Source of the DNA: an uncultured Clostridia bacterium
GTDB lineage: Bacteria; Bacillota; Clostridia; Christensenellales; Borkfalkiaceae
Assembly: GCA_946637575.1 (NCBI GenBank)
Contig: CAMPBJ010000018.1
Location: 1 to 10,954, forward strand
Reading direction: 5' to 3'
Length of the DNA: 10,954 bases
The number at the start of each line of letters is the position of its first letter. Position 1 is the stretch's first letter. A program made the position numbers and the translations under genes. Shown here one piece after another: positions 1 to 7,129 of the stretch. The notes beneath the pieces were generated by a model. That model did no database searches. It saw only the letters and a list, made by a program, of their open reading frames with translations, and was not told the origin of the DNA.

Positions 1-430
1 AATATCGAGAAACTTAAAACTTATGGCAAAGGAATTGAACGTCCCGGTGCTTGCCCTATCCCAACTCTCCCGCGCGGTCGAAACGAGAAAAGGCCGTCCG
101 CAACTTTCGGATTTAAGGGAGTCGGGATCGCTTGAACAGGACGCGGATATCGTTATGTTTATCCACCGCCCGGACAAGGGCGCGAAAGCCGAAGAGATGG
201 TGAAGAATAACATCAGAGAGAACGTCGCGGAGATACTTATCGAAAAGCACAGAAACGGACCTACGGGCATGGTGCCCTTATACTTTAAGGGCGAGTGCAC
301 GAAGTTCGTCAATATTACAGAAGACGGTGTACCCGAAGGCGGAGTCGCGCCCGTTAGCGCGCCCGTAAAACTCGAAGGTGTGGAGGAATTGCCGTCCGAC
401 GCCGTAGAATCGGGAGATGATATTTTTTAA
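1..430 (+). CDS. dnaB: Replicative DNA helicase DnaB, C-terminal fragment (5' end outside window)
   Basis: This is the C-terminal part of the hexameric replicative helicase that unwinds DNA at the fork using ATP. The reading frame is open from base 2, and residues before the first visible ATG (base 23) already match the family (ISRNLK, then MAKELNVPV), so the gene is cut by the window edge and does not start at 23. About 142 residues are visible. They include the RecA-fold motifs LSQLSR and [15 protein letters not shown], followed by [10 protein letters not shown] and the closing strand KFVNI, all typical of DnaB. An acidic tail of roughly 35 residues ends in DDIF. The stop codon overlaps the start of the next gene by one base (TAATG), so the helicase gene appears to be coupled to the tRNA-modification gene downstream. 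Identification is secure; the N-terminal domain cannot be seen. Confidence 0.95.
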   Translation, partial: ISRNLKLMAKELNVPVLALSQLSRAVETRKGRPQLSDLRESGSLEQDADIVMFIHRPDKGAKAEEMVKNNIRENVAEILIEKHRNGPTGMVPLYFKGECTKFVNITEDGVPEGGVAPVSAPVKLEGVEELPSDAVESGDDIF

Positions 431-1428
431 TGATTACAGAAATTTGCCGCATCACCGAAGAGAGCCTAAAAAAAGCGAAAGAGATTCTTTTTAACCACGG
501 GCTTATCGGTATGCCGACCGAAACGGTGTACGGACTTGCGGCTGTGGGAACAGATCCCGAAGCCGTAAAGAAGATATACGAGGTCAAGGGTAGACCTTCG
601 GACAATCCGCTTATCGCGCATATCCATAAGGGTTACGATATCGAAAAACTTGTGTACGTCGAGCAGGATTACGTCAGGCTCCTTAAAGAAAAGTTTATGC
701 CCGGACCTTTGACGATGGTATTTAAAAGCCGCGGGGTTATTTGCCCCGAAGCCGTTTGCGGCGGGGAAACGCTTGCCGTACGCATGCCCTCGCACGAAGG
801 GTGCGCAAGGCTTTTAGAGTACGTAAACGTGCCGCTTGTCGCCCCTTCCGCCAACATTTCAAAACATACGAGTCCGGTTACCGCCGAACACGTGTTCGCG
901 GACTTAAACGGCAAAATACCCCTGATCCTTGACGGCGGAAGATGTCTTGCCGGGATAGAAAGCACGGTTTTAGACGTTACGGGCAGCGTTCCGCGTATTC
1001 TCCGCGCCGGCGTTATCACCAAAGAGATGATAGAAGATCTTGTCGGCGGGTGCGAGATCGCGGAGCATAAAGAAGGGGATAAGGTTAGATCCCCGGGCGT
1101 AAAGTACCGCCATTACCGTCCGAAGTGCGACGCGGTGTTATATTCCGAAACCGAAGTCGGTAAAGCGGAAGAAAGATATTATAAAGAGACCGCGGACGGG
1201 CGGAGAGCGTTTATAATGGCGGAAAGTAAGATCTGCGCCGCTCTTCGCGAACGCGGGGTTAAAAATTTGCTCGATCTCGGCGCGACGGGTGAAGAGATAG
1301 CGCACAACCTTTACGAAAAACTTCTCGAAGGCGAAAGAAAAGCGGATATCATAATCGCGATCGATCTCGGGCGAACGGACGGCGTGTTTTTAGGCGTGGA
1401 AAACAGGTTAAGGAAGTCTTGCGGATGA
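430..1428 (+). CDS. sua5: Threonylcarbamoyl-AMP synthase, two-domain Sua5/YwlC type
   Basis: The enzyme makes threonylcarbamoyl-AMP from threonine, bicarbonate and ATP, the first step of the universal t6A modification at position 37 of ANN-decoding tRNAs in the cytosol. The 332-residue product has the long Sua5 layout: a YrdC domain of about 200 residues, a linker and a C-terminal Sua5 domain. Visible motifs are PTETVYGL (residues 29-36), the K-x-R/S-x-N signature (K53, R55, S57, N59), APSAN, and the linker SPGVKYRHYRP (221-231), which closes over the active site in Sua5 proteins. The start ATG at 430 overlaps the dnaB stop; a GGGAG at 412-416 is a rather distant ribosome binding site, so translational coupling may help. 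In Bacillus the homologue ywlC also lies near ywlE and the rpiB homologue ywlF, and that neighbourhood is retained here. Confidence 0.95.
   Translation: MITEICRITEESLKKAKEILFNHGLIGMPTETVYGLAAVGTDPEAVKKIYEVKGRPSDNPLIAHIHKGYDIEKLVYVEQDYVRLLKEKFMPGPLTMVFKSRGVICPEAVCGGETLAVRMPSHEGCARLLEYVNVPLVAPSANISKHTSPVTAEHVFADLNGKIPLILDGGRCLAGIESTVLDVTGSVPRILRAGVITKEMIEDLVGGCEIAEHKEGDKVRSPGVKYRHYRPKCDAVLYSETEVGKAEERYYKETADGRRAFIMAESKICAALRERGVKNLLDLGATGEEIAHNLYEKLLEGERKADIIIAIDLGRTDGVFLGVENRLRKSCG
1411..1416 (+). promoter_or_regulatory. Ribosome binding site that fixes the ywlE start
   Basis: AGGAAG lies 8 bases upstream of the ATG at 1425. It would be only 2 bases from the alternative in-frame TTG at 1419, so ATG 1425 is the supported start. 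The site lies inside the end of sua5. Confidence 0.7.
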
Positions 1429-1862
1429 AAAACAAGAAAATAATCTTCGTATGCACGGGTAACACCTGCCGTAGTCCTATGGCGGAAGTTATTCTTAAAA
1501 ACAAGATAAAACTTGCGGGGATCGAGGGCGTTAAAGTAACTTCCGCGGGGATCATGGCAACCCCCGGCGCGCCTATGTCCGAAAATTCGAGGATCGCGCT
1601 TAAAGAACTCGGGTATAAAGTCCGCGCTTTTAAGTCCAAACAGCTTACCGAAGAAATGGCAAAAAAAGCGGATCTTATTATCTGCATGACGGACGAGCAT
1701 AAGTTATGCCTTTCGGGACTTAAAAACGTGGTTACGGTAAAGGAGATCTCGGGCGTACCGAACGTGCCTGATCCTTACGGACAGGGGCTTTCGGCATATA
1801 TAAAAACGTCGCACGTTTTAGAGGACGCGTGCAACGCGATAATAAGTAAATTAACGGAGTAG
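1425..1862 (+). CDS. ywlE: Low-molecular-weight phosphatase, YwlE-type protein-arginine phosphatase
   Basis: This cytosolic enzyme belongs to the low-molecular-weight tyrosine phosphatase family. YwlE members remove phosphate from arginine residues modified by McsB. The 145-residue product opens with the C-x5-R phosphate loop, CTGNTCRS (C10 nucleophile, R16 phosphate binder), and has the general-acid motif DPYG (D116). T14 is the informative residue: ordinary tyrosine phosphatases of this family usually have Ile or Leu there (CxGNICRS), whereas a Thr at the matching place (T11 in B. subtilis YwlE) is the known determinant of arginine phosphatase specificity. The ATG overlaps the sua5 stop as ATGA. 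The gene is followed by rpiB, as in Bacillus ywlE-ywlF, and mcsA, mcsB and clpC lie shortly downstream, which strengthens the arginine-phosphatase reading. Some tyrosine phosphatase activity cannot be excluded. Confidence 0.9.
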   Translation: MKNKKIIFVCTGNTCRSPMAEVILKNKIKLAGIEGVKVTSAGIMATPGAPMSENSRIALKELGYKVRAFKSKQLTEEMAKKADLIICMTDEHKLCLSGLKNVVTVKEISGVPNVPDPYGQGLSAYIKTSHVLEDACNAIISKLTE

Positions 1863-1871
1863 GTGATTAAA

Positions 1872-2324
1872 ATGAAAATTGCAGTAGGATCAGATCACGG
1901 CGGATTTAAGTTAAAACCCGTGGTGATAGAAACGATCGAAAAACTCGGCGCAGAGTGTTACGACTTCGGCTGTTACGACGGCTCTTCGGTAGATTACGTC
2001 GATTACGCAAAGAAGGTTGCGGACGCCGTTTTAAGCGGAGAATACGATTTGGGTATTCTGATCTGCGGAACGGGGATCGGCATGTCGATCGCCGCGAACA
2101 AATTTAAGGGGATAAGATGCGCCCATTGCGAAGACGTTTACTCCGCGAAGATGACGCGCCTTCATAACGACGCGAATATTCTTGCGATAGGAGAGCGGGT
2201 TACCGGTGCGGGGCTTGCCGAAGAGATAGTCAAAGCGTTTATAGAAACGCCGTTTTCAAAAGATGAAAGACATATCAAAAGGATAGAAAAAATTCGCGAG
2301 ATAGAAGACGAAAATTTCAAATAA
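1872..2324 (+). CDS. rpiB: Ribose-5-phosphate isomerase B
   Basis: The enzyme interconverts ribose 5-phosphate and ribulose 5-phosphate in the non-oxidative pentose phosphate pathway. The 150-residue product is full length for the RpiB/LacAB family. It shows the N-terminal SDHGG (D8, H9), the catalytic-cysteine loop CGTGIGMSIAANK (C65) and HNDANIL with the catalytic histidine (H98), plus a C-terminal helix of typical length. The start is placed at ATG 1872, because the family begins MKIA and a purine-rich GGAGTAGGTG at 1856-1865 lies 6 bases upstream. An in-frame GTG at 1863, immediately after the ywlE stop, would add MIK but overlaps that ribosome binding site. The gap from ywlE is 9 bases. 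Related RpiB proteins can act on allose phosphate, but nothing here suggests an allose pathway. Confidence 0.94.
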   Translation: MKIAVGSDHGGFKLKPVVIETIEKLGAECYDFGCYDGSSVDYVDYAKKVADAVLSGEYDLGILICGTGIGMSIAANKFKGIRCAHCEDVYSAKMTRLHNDANILAIGERVTGAGLAEEIVKAFIETPFSKDERHIKRIEKIREIEDENFK

Positions 2325-2335
2325 AGGGGAACGAA

Positions 2336-3211
2336 ATGAAAAAGATAAAGAAAGCGGTCGTAACGGCTGCAGGCTTAGGCACGAGATTTTTACCGATAAC
2401 GAAAGTCGTTCCGAAACCCATGCTTCCGGTTTTGGACAAGCCGACGATCCAGTACATATTAGAAGAACTCGACGCAGTGGATATAAATGACGTCGCGATC
2501 GTCGTAAGCCCTAGAACGGATATCGTTAAAAAGCACTTCTCTCCCGCACCCGAGCTAGAAAAGAGATTATTAGAGGACGGGAAGGAAAAACTTTATAAAC
2601 TTGCGACCGAGATGAACAGGTTCAATATAACCTTTATAGAGCAGAAAGTTCCGAACGGACTTGCCGGCGCGATGCTCTGCGCGGAAGAGTTTGTAGGCGA
2701 CGAACCTTTCCTGCTTTTGCTCGGCGACGAACTCTTATACGCCGAAAAAGGCGAAAAGCCTTGTTTAAGAAGTCTTTTGGAAACTTACGAAAAGACGGGG
2801 AAGACCACTCTTTCCGCACTTTCGGTGTTCGGCGATGACGTGTCGAAGTACGGCAACATGGGCGTGGAAAGCGAAAAGGACGGGGTTATCAACGTAAACA
2901 GGATCGTTGAAAAACCGCCGCTTACCGACGCGCTTTCTAACTACGCCATAATCGGGCGTTACGCGATAGGCGGCGAAGTTTTGGGGATACTTAAAACCTT
3001 AAAACCGAGAAACAACGAGATCTTCCTTACCGACGCGTTCGATATTTTAGCGGGAAAAGGCGAACTCGTTGCGACGGAGTTCGAGGGGAAACGTTTCGAC
3101 GTCGGCGACAAAGCCGGGTACGTAAAAGCGAACGTCGAATTCGCGTTAAAAAGCGAAGAAACGAGAGAAGAGATCAAAGAATACATAAAGGCGATCGCGG
3201 AAAAACTCTGA
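2336..3211 (+). CDS. galU: UTP-glucose-1-phosphate uridylyltransferase
   Basis: The enzyme makes UDP-glucose from UTP and glucose 1-phosphate, supplying glycolipid, teichoic-acid-type and polysaccharide synthesis. The 291-residue protein has the complete nucleotidyltransferase fold of the family: the nucleotide-binding N terminus AAGLGTRFLP (residues 11-20) with KPMLPV at 27-32, the metal-binding LLLGDE (D131), IVEKPP (E192, K193), and a C-terminal segment FDVGDKAGY. The length is normal for bacterial GalU. A GGGGAA sequence just upstream of the ATG is the likely ribosome binding site, and the gap from rpiB is 11 bases. Its position between the ywlE-rpiB pair and mcsA-mcsB-clpC is unusual compared with Bacillus, where the clpC operon begins with ctsR. 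The function call is secure; the reason for the linkage is unknown. Confidence 0.95.
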   Translation: MKKIKKAVVTAAGLGTRFLPITKVVPKPMLPVLDKPTIQYILEELDAVDINDVAIVVSPRTDIVKKHFSPAPELEKRLLEDGKEKLYKLATEMNRFNITFIEQKVPNGLAGAMLCAEEFVGDEPFLLLLGDELLYAEKGEKPCLRSLLETYEKTGKTTLSALSVFGDDVSKYGNMGVESEKDGVINVNRIVEKPPLTDALSNYAIIGRYAIGGEVLGILKTLKPRNNEIFLTDAFDILAGKGELVATEFEGKRFDVGDKAGYVKANVEFALKSEETREEIKEYIKAIAEKL

Positions 3212-3212
3212 T

Positions 3213-3530
3213 ATGTACGAAAAGATATGTAAAAACTGCGGAACGCGACTTTCGGACTACTTAAACACGGGGTACTTGGGCTGCCCCGAATGCTATAAGG
3301 CGTTTAGCGAAGAGATCGCGTATTCGCTTAAAAGAATACAGGGGAGTACCGAAAACAAGGGGAAGCGCCCGTTTGAAAGTTCTGTCGACAAAGAACTTTT
3401 AGACGAGTACAAAAGACTGCTTTCCGAGCGGGAGGACGCAGGACTTTTGCGCGACTTCGACAAAATGGCAAAACTCTCTTCCGAGATAGCCGACCTTTCG
3501 CGCGAACTCAAAAAAAGGGGGCTTATATAA
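3213..3530 (+). CDS. mcsA: Short McsA-like zinc-finger/UVR protein, probable McsB activator
   Basis: McsA binds and activates the arginine kinase McsB and helps deliver substrates to ClpC. This 105-residue product carries one four-cysteine zinc finger (C6, C9, C24, C27; CKNCG, then GCPECYKAF) matching the second finger of B. subtilis McsA. A C-terminal UVR-type helical hairpin follows at about residues 58-100, rich in Leu, Glu, Arg and Lys. B. subtilis McsA is about 185 residues and has another zinc finger before this region; that part is missing. The frame is closed upstream by a TAA at 3186-3188, so no longer N terminus is hidden. The start is 1 base after the galU stop and has no clear Shine-Dalgarno sequence, so coupling to galU translation is likely. 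Its place directly before mcsB supports the assignment. A generic UvrB/UvrC-motif protein is the alternative name. Confidence 0.85.
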   Translation: MYEKICKNCGTRLSDYLNTGYLGCPECYKAFSEEIAYSLKRIQGSTENKGKRPFESSVDKELLDEYKRLLSEREDAGLLRDFDKMAKLSSEIADLSRELKKRGLI

Positions 3531-3531
3531 A

Positions 3532-4548
3532 ATGGGAACTTTCAGCCCCGATCTCGTTTCGGGAATAATAATCCGTTCCCGCGTTCGCCTTGCGAGAAAC
3601 CTTCGCGATTATCCGTTTAAGGTAAAAAACGACGCGGACGCGCACGAGATAGTAAAAAAAGTAAACCGCGCCTTAGTTAAAGCCGGAACTTTCAATCTTT
3701 ATTTTATTTCTAACCTTTCGGGACTTAAACTTGAGGCGATGAAGGAAAAGTACCTGATAAGCCAGAACCTTATCGACAACGGTGAGTTCGGCGCGGTGCT
3801 TATAAATTCGGACGAGAGCGTTTCCGTTATGGTGCACGAAGAAGACGTTATCAGAGAACAATGTTTTATGAAAGGACTTCGCCTGTCCGAAGCATATAAA
3901 CGGCTCACACAGATCGACGACGAACTTGCAAAAAACCTCGATATTGCCTATTCGGAGCGTTTCGGTTACCTTACCGCCTGCACGACCAACGTCGGAACGG
4001 GACTCCGCGCGTCGGTAATGCTGTTTTTACCTGCGCTTACCCTTTCGGGGAAAATAAAGCGGATAGCGGGCGAGATCGCGGAGTACGGGCTTACCGTTCG
4101 CGGCGCGTACGGCGAGGGCAGTACCGCGGAAGGGTACGCTTACCAGATAAGCAACGAAGTAACTCTCGGCGTTTCGGAGTACGAGATAATAAAGAGAGTG
4201 GAAGACGCGGTGTCGTCTATCTGCGAGCTTGAAAGAAGCGAGACCGCGCGCATTTTCGGAAAAAACGAACTTAAAACGATGGACAGGGTAAAAAAAGCCT
4301 TCGGCGTTTTGACCAACGCCGTTTTGCTTCCGTATAACGAGTTTTTAACGCATATAAGCGAAGTAAAACTCGGCGCGAATCTGGGGCTTATCGACTTTAA
4401 GGACGTGGGGGAGATAGACGATCTTATCGTAAACGTACGCCCCGCTATACTTTGCGAACAGTACGGGAAAAGATTATCCGAAACGGACAGGGATCTGCTC
4501 CGTGCGGAAATAGTCGGAAAAAAACTTTTGAAAATAAAGGAGAACTGA
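3532..4548 (+). CDS. mcsB: Protein-arginine kinase McsB
   Basis: McsB phosphorylates arginine side chains and so marks proteins for the ClpC-ClpP protease. The 338-residue protein is slightly shorter than B. subtilis McsB (363). It has the phosphagen-kinase signature RSRVRLARNL near residue 15, the catalytic-cysteine loop CTTNVGTGLRASVM (C150), and VRGAYGEGS followed by QISNEVTLG, which form the nucleotide and guanidinium site. The C-terminal RDLLRA (320-325) matches the RDxxRA phospho-arginine-binding motif that gives McsB allosteric feedback and separates it from creatine or arginine kinases. The residue after the catalytic Cys is Thr, whereas this family normally has Pro (CPTN). A GGGGG run at 3517-3521 serves as ribosome binding site, and the gene starts 1 base after mcsA. 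Confidence 0.95.
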   Translation: MGTFSPDLVSGIIIRSRVRLARNLRDYPFKVKNDADAHEIVKKVNRALVKAGTFNLYFISNLSGLKLEAMKEKYLISQNLIDNGEFGAVLINSDESVSVMVHEEDVIREQCFMKGLRLSEAYKRLTQIDDELAKNLDIAYSERFGYLTACTTNVGTGLRASVMLFLPALTLSGKIKRIAGEIAEYGLTVRGAYGEGSTAEGYAYQISNEVTLGVSEYEIIKRVEDAVSSICELERSETARIFGKNELKTMDRVKKAFGVLTNAVLLPYNEFLTHISEVKLGANLGLIDFKDVGEIDDLIVNVRPAILCEQYGKRLSETDRDLLRAEIVGKKLLKIKEN

Positions 4549-4549
4549 T

Positions 4550-7069
4550 ATGTATTACGAATCATTTTCAAAAAACGTGAATCAGGTTGTAGAAGTCGCT
4601 ACCGCGCTTGCAAAGCGGTTCGGCACGAGATATATAGGTAGCGAACACATTTTATTCGGACTTTTAAACGTTACGGACGGGCGTGCCGCCGCCATCCTTC
4701 GCGAAGCGGGGGTAAGTAACGACAGATATCTTTACTACTTTGAAAAGACGGTGGATAAAAATTACGCGCTCCCCGGCGGTATGCTTACGCCGAGAACAAA
4801 GCGTATGTTTGAAAAGGCGGTGGATATTTCGTTAAAGGCGCATACCGGTTTTGTCGGAACGGAACACTTGCTTTTAGCTATTCTTCTCGACGAAGACAGC
4901 GTGGCGGTAACCATCTTAAAGCAACTCCGCGTGGACGTCAGGGGCATAGTGGAAGCGCTCACCGAAAGTCTTTTTGCCGTTCCGGAAGAGGACGGATTCG
5001 AGGGCGACGGCGAAGAAGACGAGATCGCGAAGACGTATTACGAAAATCTTAAAAATTACGATAATATAAATAAAGACGCGCGTTCGGCTTTCGGTCAACC
5101 GAAGAACGTTAAACCTAAAAAAGATCTCGGCGAACTCGAAAAGTTCGGCGTCGATCTTACGAAGCGCGCGGAAGAGGGGAAACTCGATCCCGTTATCGGC
5201 AGAAAGAAAGAGATAGACAGGGTGATCCAGATCCTTTCGAGAAGAACGAAGAACAACCCCGTTCTGATCGGAGAACCAGGCGTCGGAAAGTCCGCGATAG
5301 TCGAAGGGCTTGCAGAAGCGATAGTTAAGGGCAGCGTTCCGGAGATCCTTGCGGATAAAACCGTGTTTTCGTTGGACCTTGCGGGCATGCTCGCCGGCGC
5401 GAGATACCGCGGAGACTTCGAGGAAAGACTTAAAAAAGCGATAGACGTGGTAAAAAGCAACGGAAACATAATCTTATTTATCGACGAGATACACAACATC
5501 GTCGGCGCGGGAAGTACCGGCGAAGGGAATATGGACGCGGCGAACATCTTAAAGCCCATGCTCTCGCGCGGAGAGTTGCAGACAATAGGCGCGACCACTA
5601 TCGACGAGTACAGAAAGTATATCGAAAAGGACGCGGCGTTAGAACGCCGTTTCCAACCCATAATGGTCGAAGCGCCGAGTCCCGAGGACACGATCGAAAT
5701 ACTAAAAGGACTTCGGGATAAGTACGAATCGCACCACGGCGTAGCGATCCCCGACGACGCGCTTATCGCCGCGGTAAGACTTTCTGATAGGTATATAACC
5801 GACAGATTTTTGCCGGATAAGGCGATAGATCTTATCGACGAGGCGGCGTCGAGAGTTAAACTCGACAGTTACAATTCGCCGATAGAGGCAAAGCAGAAGG
5901 AAAAAGAACTTGCGGTATTAAACGCCCAAAAAGAAGAGGCGAAGAACCGCGACGATTACGAACGCGCGATGAAACTTGCGGGAGAGATCAAAAAAATTGA
6001 ATCCGAACTCGAAGAGATCCGCATGAACGCGAATAAAAACAAGGCGGACAGAGAAAAACTTACCCTTACCCCCGACGACGTGGCAAAGGTCGTCAGCAAC
6101 TGGACGGGCGTTCCCGTGGTAAAATTAAACGAAACCGAAGCGCAGAAACTTTTAGACCTCGAGAGCACGCTCCATAAACGCGTTATCGGGCAGGAAAACG
6201 CGGTGCACGCCGTGTCCGACGCGATAAGGCGGGCAAGGGCGGGGCTTAAAGATCCCGAAAGACCGATAGGTTCGTTTATATTCGTAGGACCTACCGGCGT
6301 CGGCAAAACGGAACTGTCGAAAGCGCTTGCCGAGGCGGTGTTCGGAGACGAGAACAGCATGATAAGGATAGACATGAGCGAGTACATGGAAAAGCACTCC
6401 GTCTCAAAGCTCGTCGGCGCGCCTCCCGGATACGTGGGGTTCGACGAAGCGGGGCAACTTACCGAAAAGGTCAGAAGAAAACCCTACTCCGTAGTTCTGT
6501 TCGACGAGATCGAAAAGGCGCACCCGGACGTGTTTAATATAATGTTGCAGATTTTAGACGACGGAAGACTTACGGACAGCAAGGGAAGACTCGTAAGTTT
6601 TAAGAACTGCATCATCATAATGACGTCGAACGTCGGCGCGCAGGAGATACAAAAGCGCAACACGCTCGGATTTTCGGGCGGCGGCACGAAAGAGTACGAC
6701 GATATGTGCGACAGATATATGGACGCCTTAAAAGAAAGATTCCGTCCGGAGTTTTTAAACCGTATCGACGATATAATCGTATTCCACAAACTTAAAAAAG
6801 AGGAGATCGCAAAGATCGCCGAACTTTTGCTGACGAGTTTAAGAAAACGTCTGGCGGTTTTAGGGGTAACGCTTACGATAACGCCCGCCGCTATGGACCT
6901 TATCGTAACCAAAGGCTACGACGAAAACTACGGCGCAAGACCTTTAAAGAGAGTTATAAGCCGTTACGTTGAAGACAAACTTTCCGAAGAGATCTTAAAA
7001 GGCGACTTAAAGGAAGGTTCGAGCATCACGATAGACGCGGAAAACGGAGAATTCGTTTACAGAATTTAA
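4550..7069 (+). CDS. clpC: AAA+ unfoldase ClpC, regulatory ATPase of ClpCP
   Basis: ClpC unfolds tagged proteins and feeds them to the ClpP peptidase. The domains in order are: N-domain double repeat (about 1-145) with GSEH (E32) and GTEH (E105), which match the phospho-arginine-reading glutamates of B. subtilis ClpC; an acidic linker; the first ATPase domain with Walker A GEPGVGKS (241-248) and Walker B FIDEIH (D312, E313); a coiled middle domain with a UVR-like hairpin (about 450-490), the usual adaptor contact; and the second ATPase domain with Walker A GPTGVGKT (580-587) and Walker B FDEIEKAH (D652, E653). LGF at 706-708 fits the ClpP-docking loop. At 839 residues it is about 30 longer than B. 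subtilis ClpC (810), explained by the N-domain linker. AAGGAGA at 4537-4543 is a strong ribosome binding site. clpP is not in the window. Confidence 0.97.
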   Translation: MYYESFSKNVNQVVEVATALAKRFGTRYIGSEHILFGLLNVTDGRAAAILREAGVSNDRYLYYFEKTVDKNYALPGGMLTPRTKRMFEKAVDISLKAHTGFVGTEHLLLAILLDEDSVAVTILKQLRVDVRGIVEALTESLFAVPEEDGFEGDGEEDEIAKTYYENLKNYDNINKDARSAFGQPKNVKPKKDLGELEKFGVDLTKRAEEGKLDPVIGRKKEIDRVIQILSRRTKNNPVLIGEPGVGKSAIVEGLAEAIVKGSVPEILADKTVFSLDLAGMLAGARYRGDFEERLKKAIDVVKSNGNIILFIDEIHNIVGAGSTGEGNMDAANILKPMLSRGELQTIGATTIDEYRKYIEKDAALERRFQPIMVEAPSPEDTIEILKGLRDKYESHHGVAIPDDALIAAVRLSDRYITDRFLPDKAIDLIDEAASRVKLDSYNSPIEAKQKEKELAVLNAQKEEAKNRDDYERAMKLAGEIKKIESELEEIRMNANKNKADREKLTLTPDDVAKVVSNWTGVPVVKLNETEAQKLLDLESTLHKRVIGQENAVHAVSDAIRRARAGLKDPERPIGSFIFVGPTGVGKTELSKALAEAVFGDENSMIRIDMSEYMEKHSVSKLVGAPPGYVGFDEAGQLTEKVRRKPYSVVLFDEIEKAHPDVFNIMLQILDDGRLTDSKGRLVSFKNCIIIMTSNVGAQEIQKRNTLGFSGGGTKEYDDMCDRYMDALKERFRPEFLNRIDDIIVFHKLKKEEIAKIAELLLTSLRKRLAVLGVTLTITPAAMDLIVTKGYDENYGARPLKRVISRYVEDKLSEEILKGDLKEGSSITIDAENGEFVYRI

Positions 7070-7129
7070 TGGATAAAAAAAGGGTTTTTCCTATCTTTTT
7101 GCGTAGTATTATATAGAGGAGGGAAAACT
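7070..7129 (+). promoter_or_regulatory. Intergenic leader of hpf with strong ribosome binding site; promoter uncertain
   Basis: This 60-base gap ends in GAGGAGGG (7116-7123), an excellent ribosome binding site 6 bases before the hpf ATG. TATTAT (7107-7112) and the overlapping TATATA (7110-7115) could serve as a -10 box, but no convincing -35 lies 16-18 bases upstream. The T-rich stretch 7085-7100 follows only a weak, interrupted stem (GATA at 7072-7075 with TATC at 7092-7095), so it is not a reliable terminator for clpC. hpf may have its own promoter, be read through from clpC, or both. Confidence 0.4.

Larger units (their letters stand above)
430..7069 (+). other. Probable single transcription unit sua5-ywlE-rpiB-galU-mcsA-mcsB-clpC
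   Basis: Seven plus-strand genes follow each other with a 1-base overlap at dnaB/sua5, a 4-base overlap at sua5/ywlE, gaps of 9 and 11 bases around rpiB, and single-base gaps at galU/mcsA, mcsA/mcsB and mcsB/clpC. No gap is large enough for a promoter plus leader, and I see no hairpin terminator inside. The upstream promoter must lie before or within dnaB; internal promoters inside coding regions cannot be ruled out by eye. Confidence 0.6.

Noticed and set aside
1419..1424. TTG start giving ywlE two extra residues
   Set aside because: The AGGAAG ribosome binding site would be only 2 bases away. ATG 1425 has 8-base spacing and the common ATGA stop-start overlap.
1863..1871. GTG start for rpiB directly after the ywlE stop
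   Set aside because: It lies within the likely ribosome binding sequence, and family members begin at the MKIA equivalent of ATG 1872.
5095..5691. 198-codon minus-strand open frame inside clpC
   Set aside because: The product is Ser/Pro/Ala-rich low-complexity sequence complementary to conserved ClpC motifs, with no recognised domain. It is a shadow of the real gene.
7071..7100. Possible terminator after clpC
   Set aside because: The stem is only GATA/TATC plus an interrupted A/T helix, with A-C mismatches. It is too weak to call despite the following T-run.
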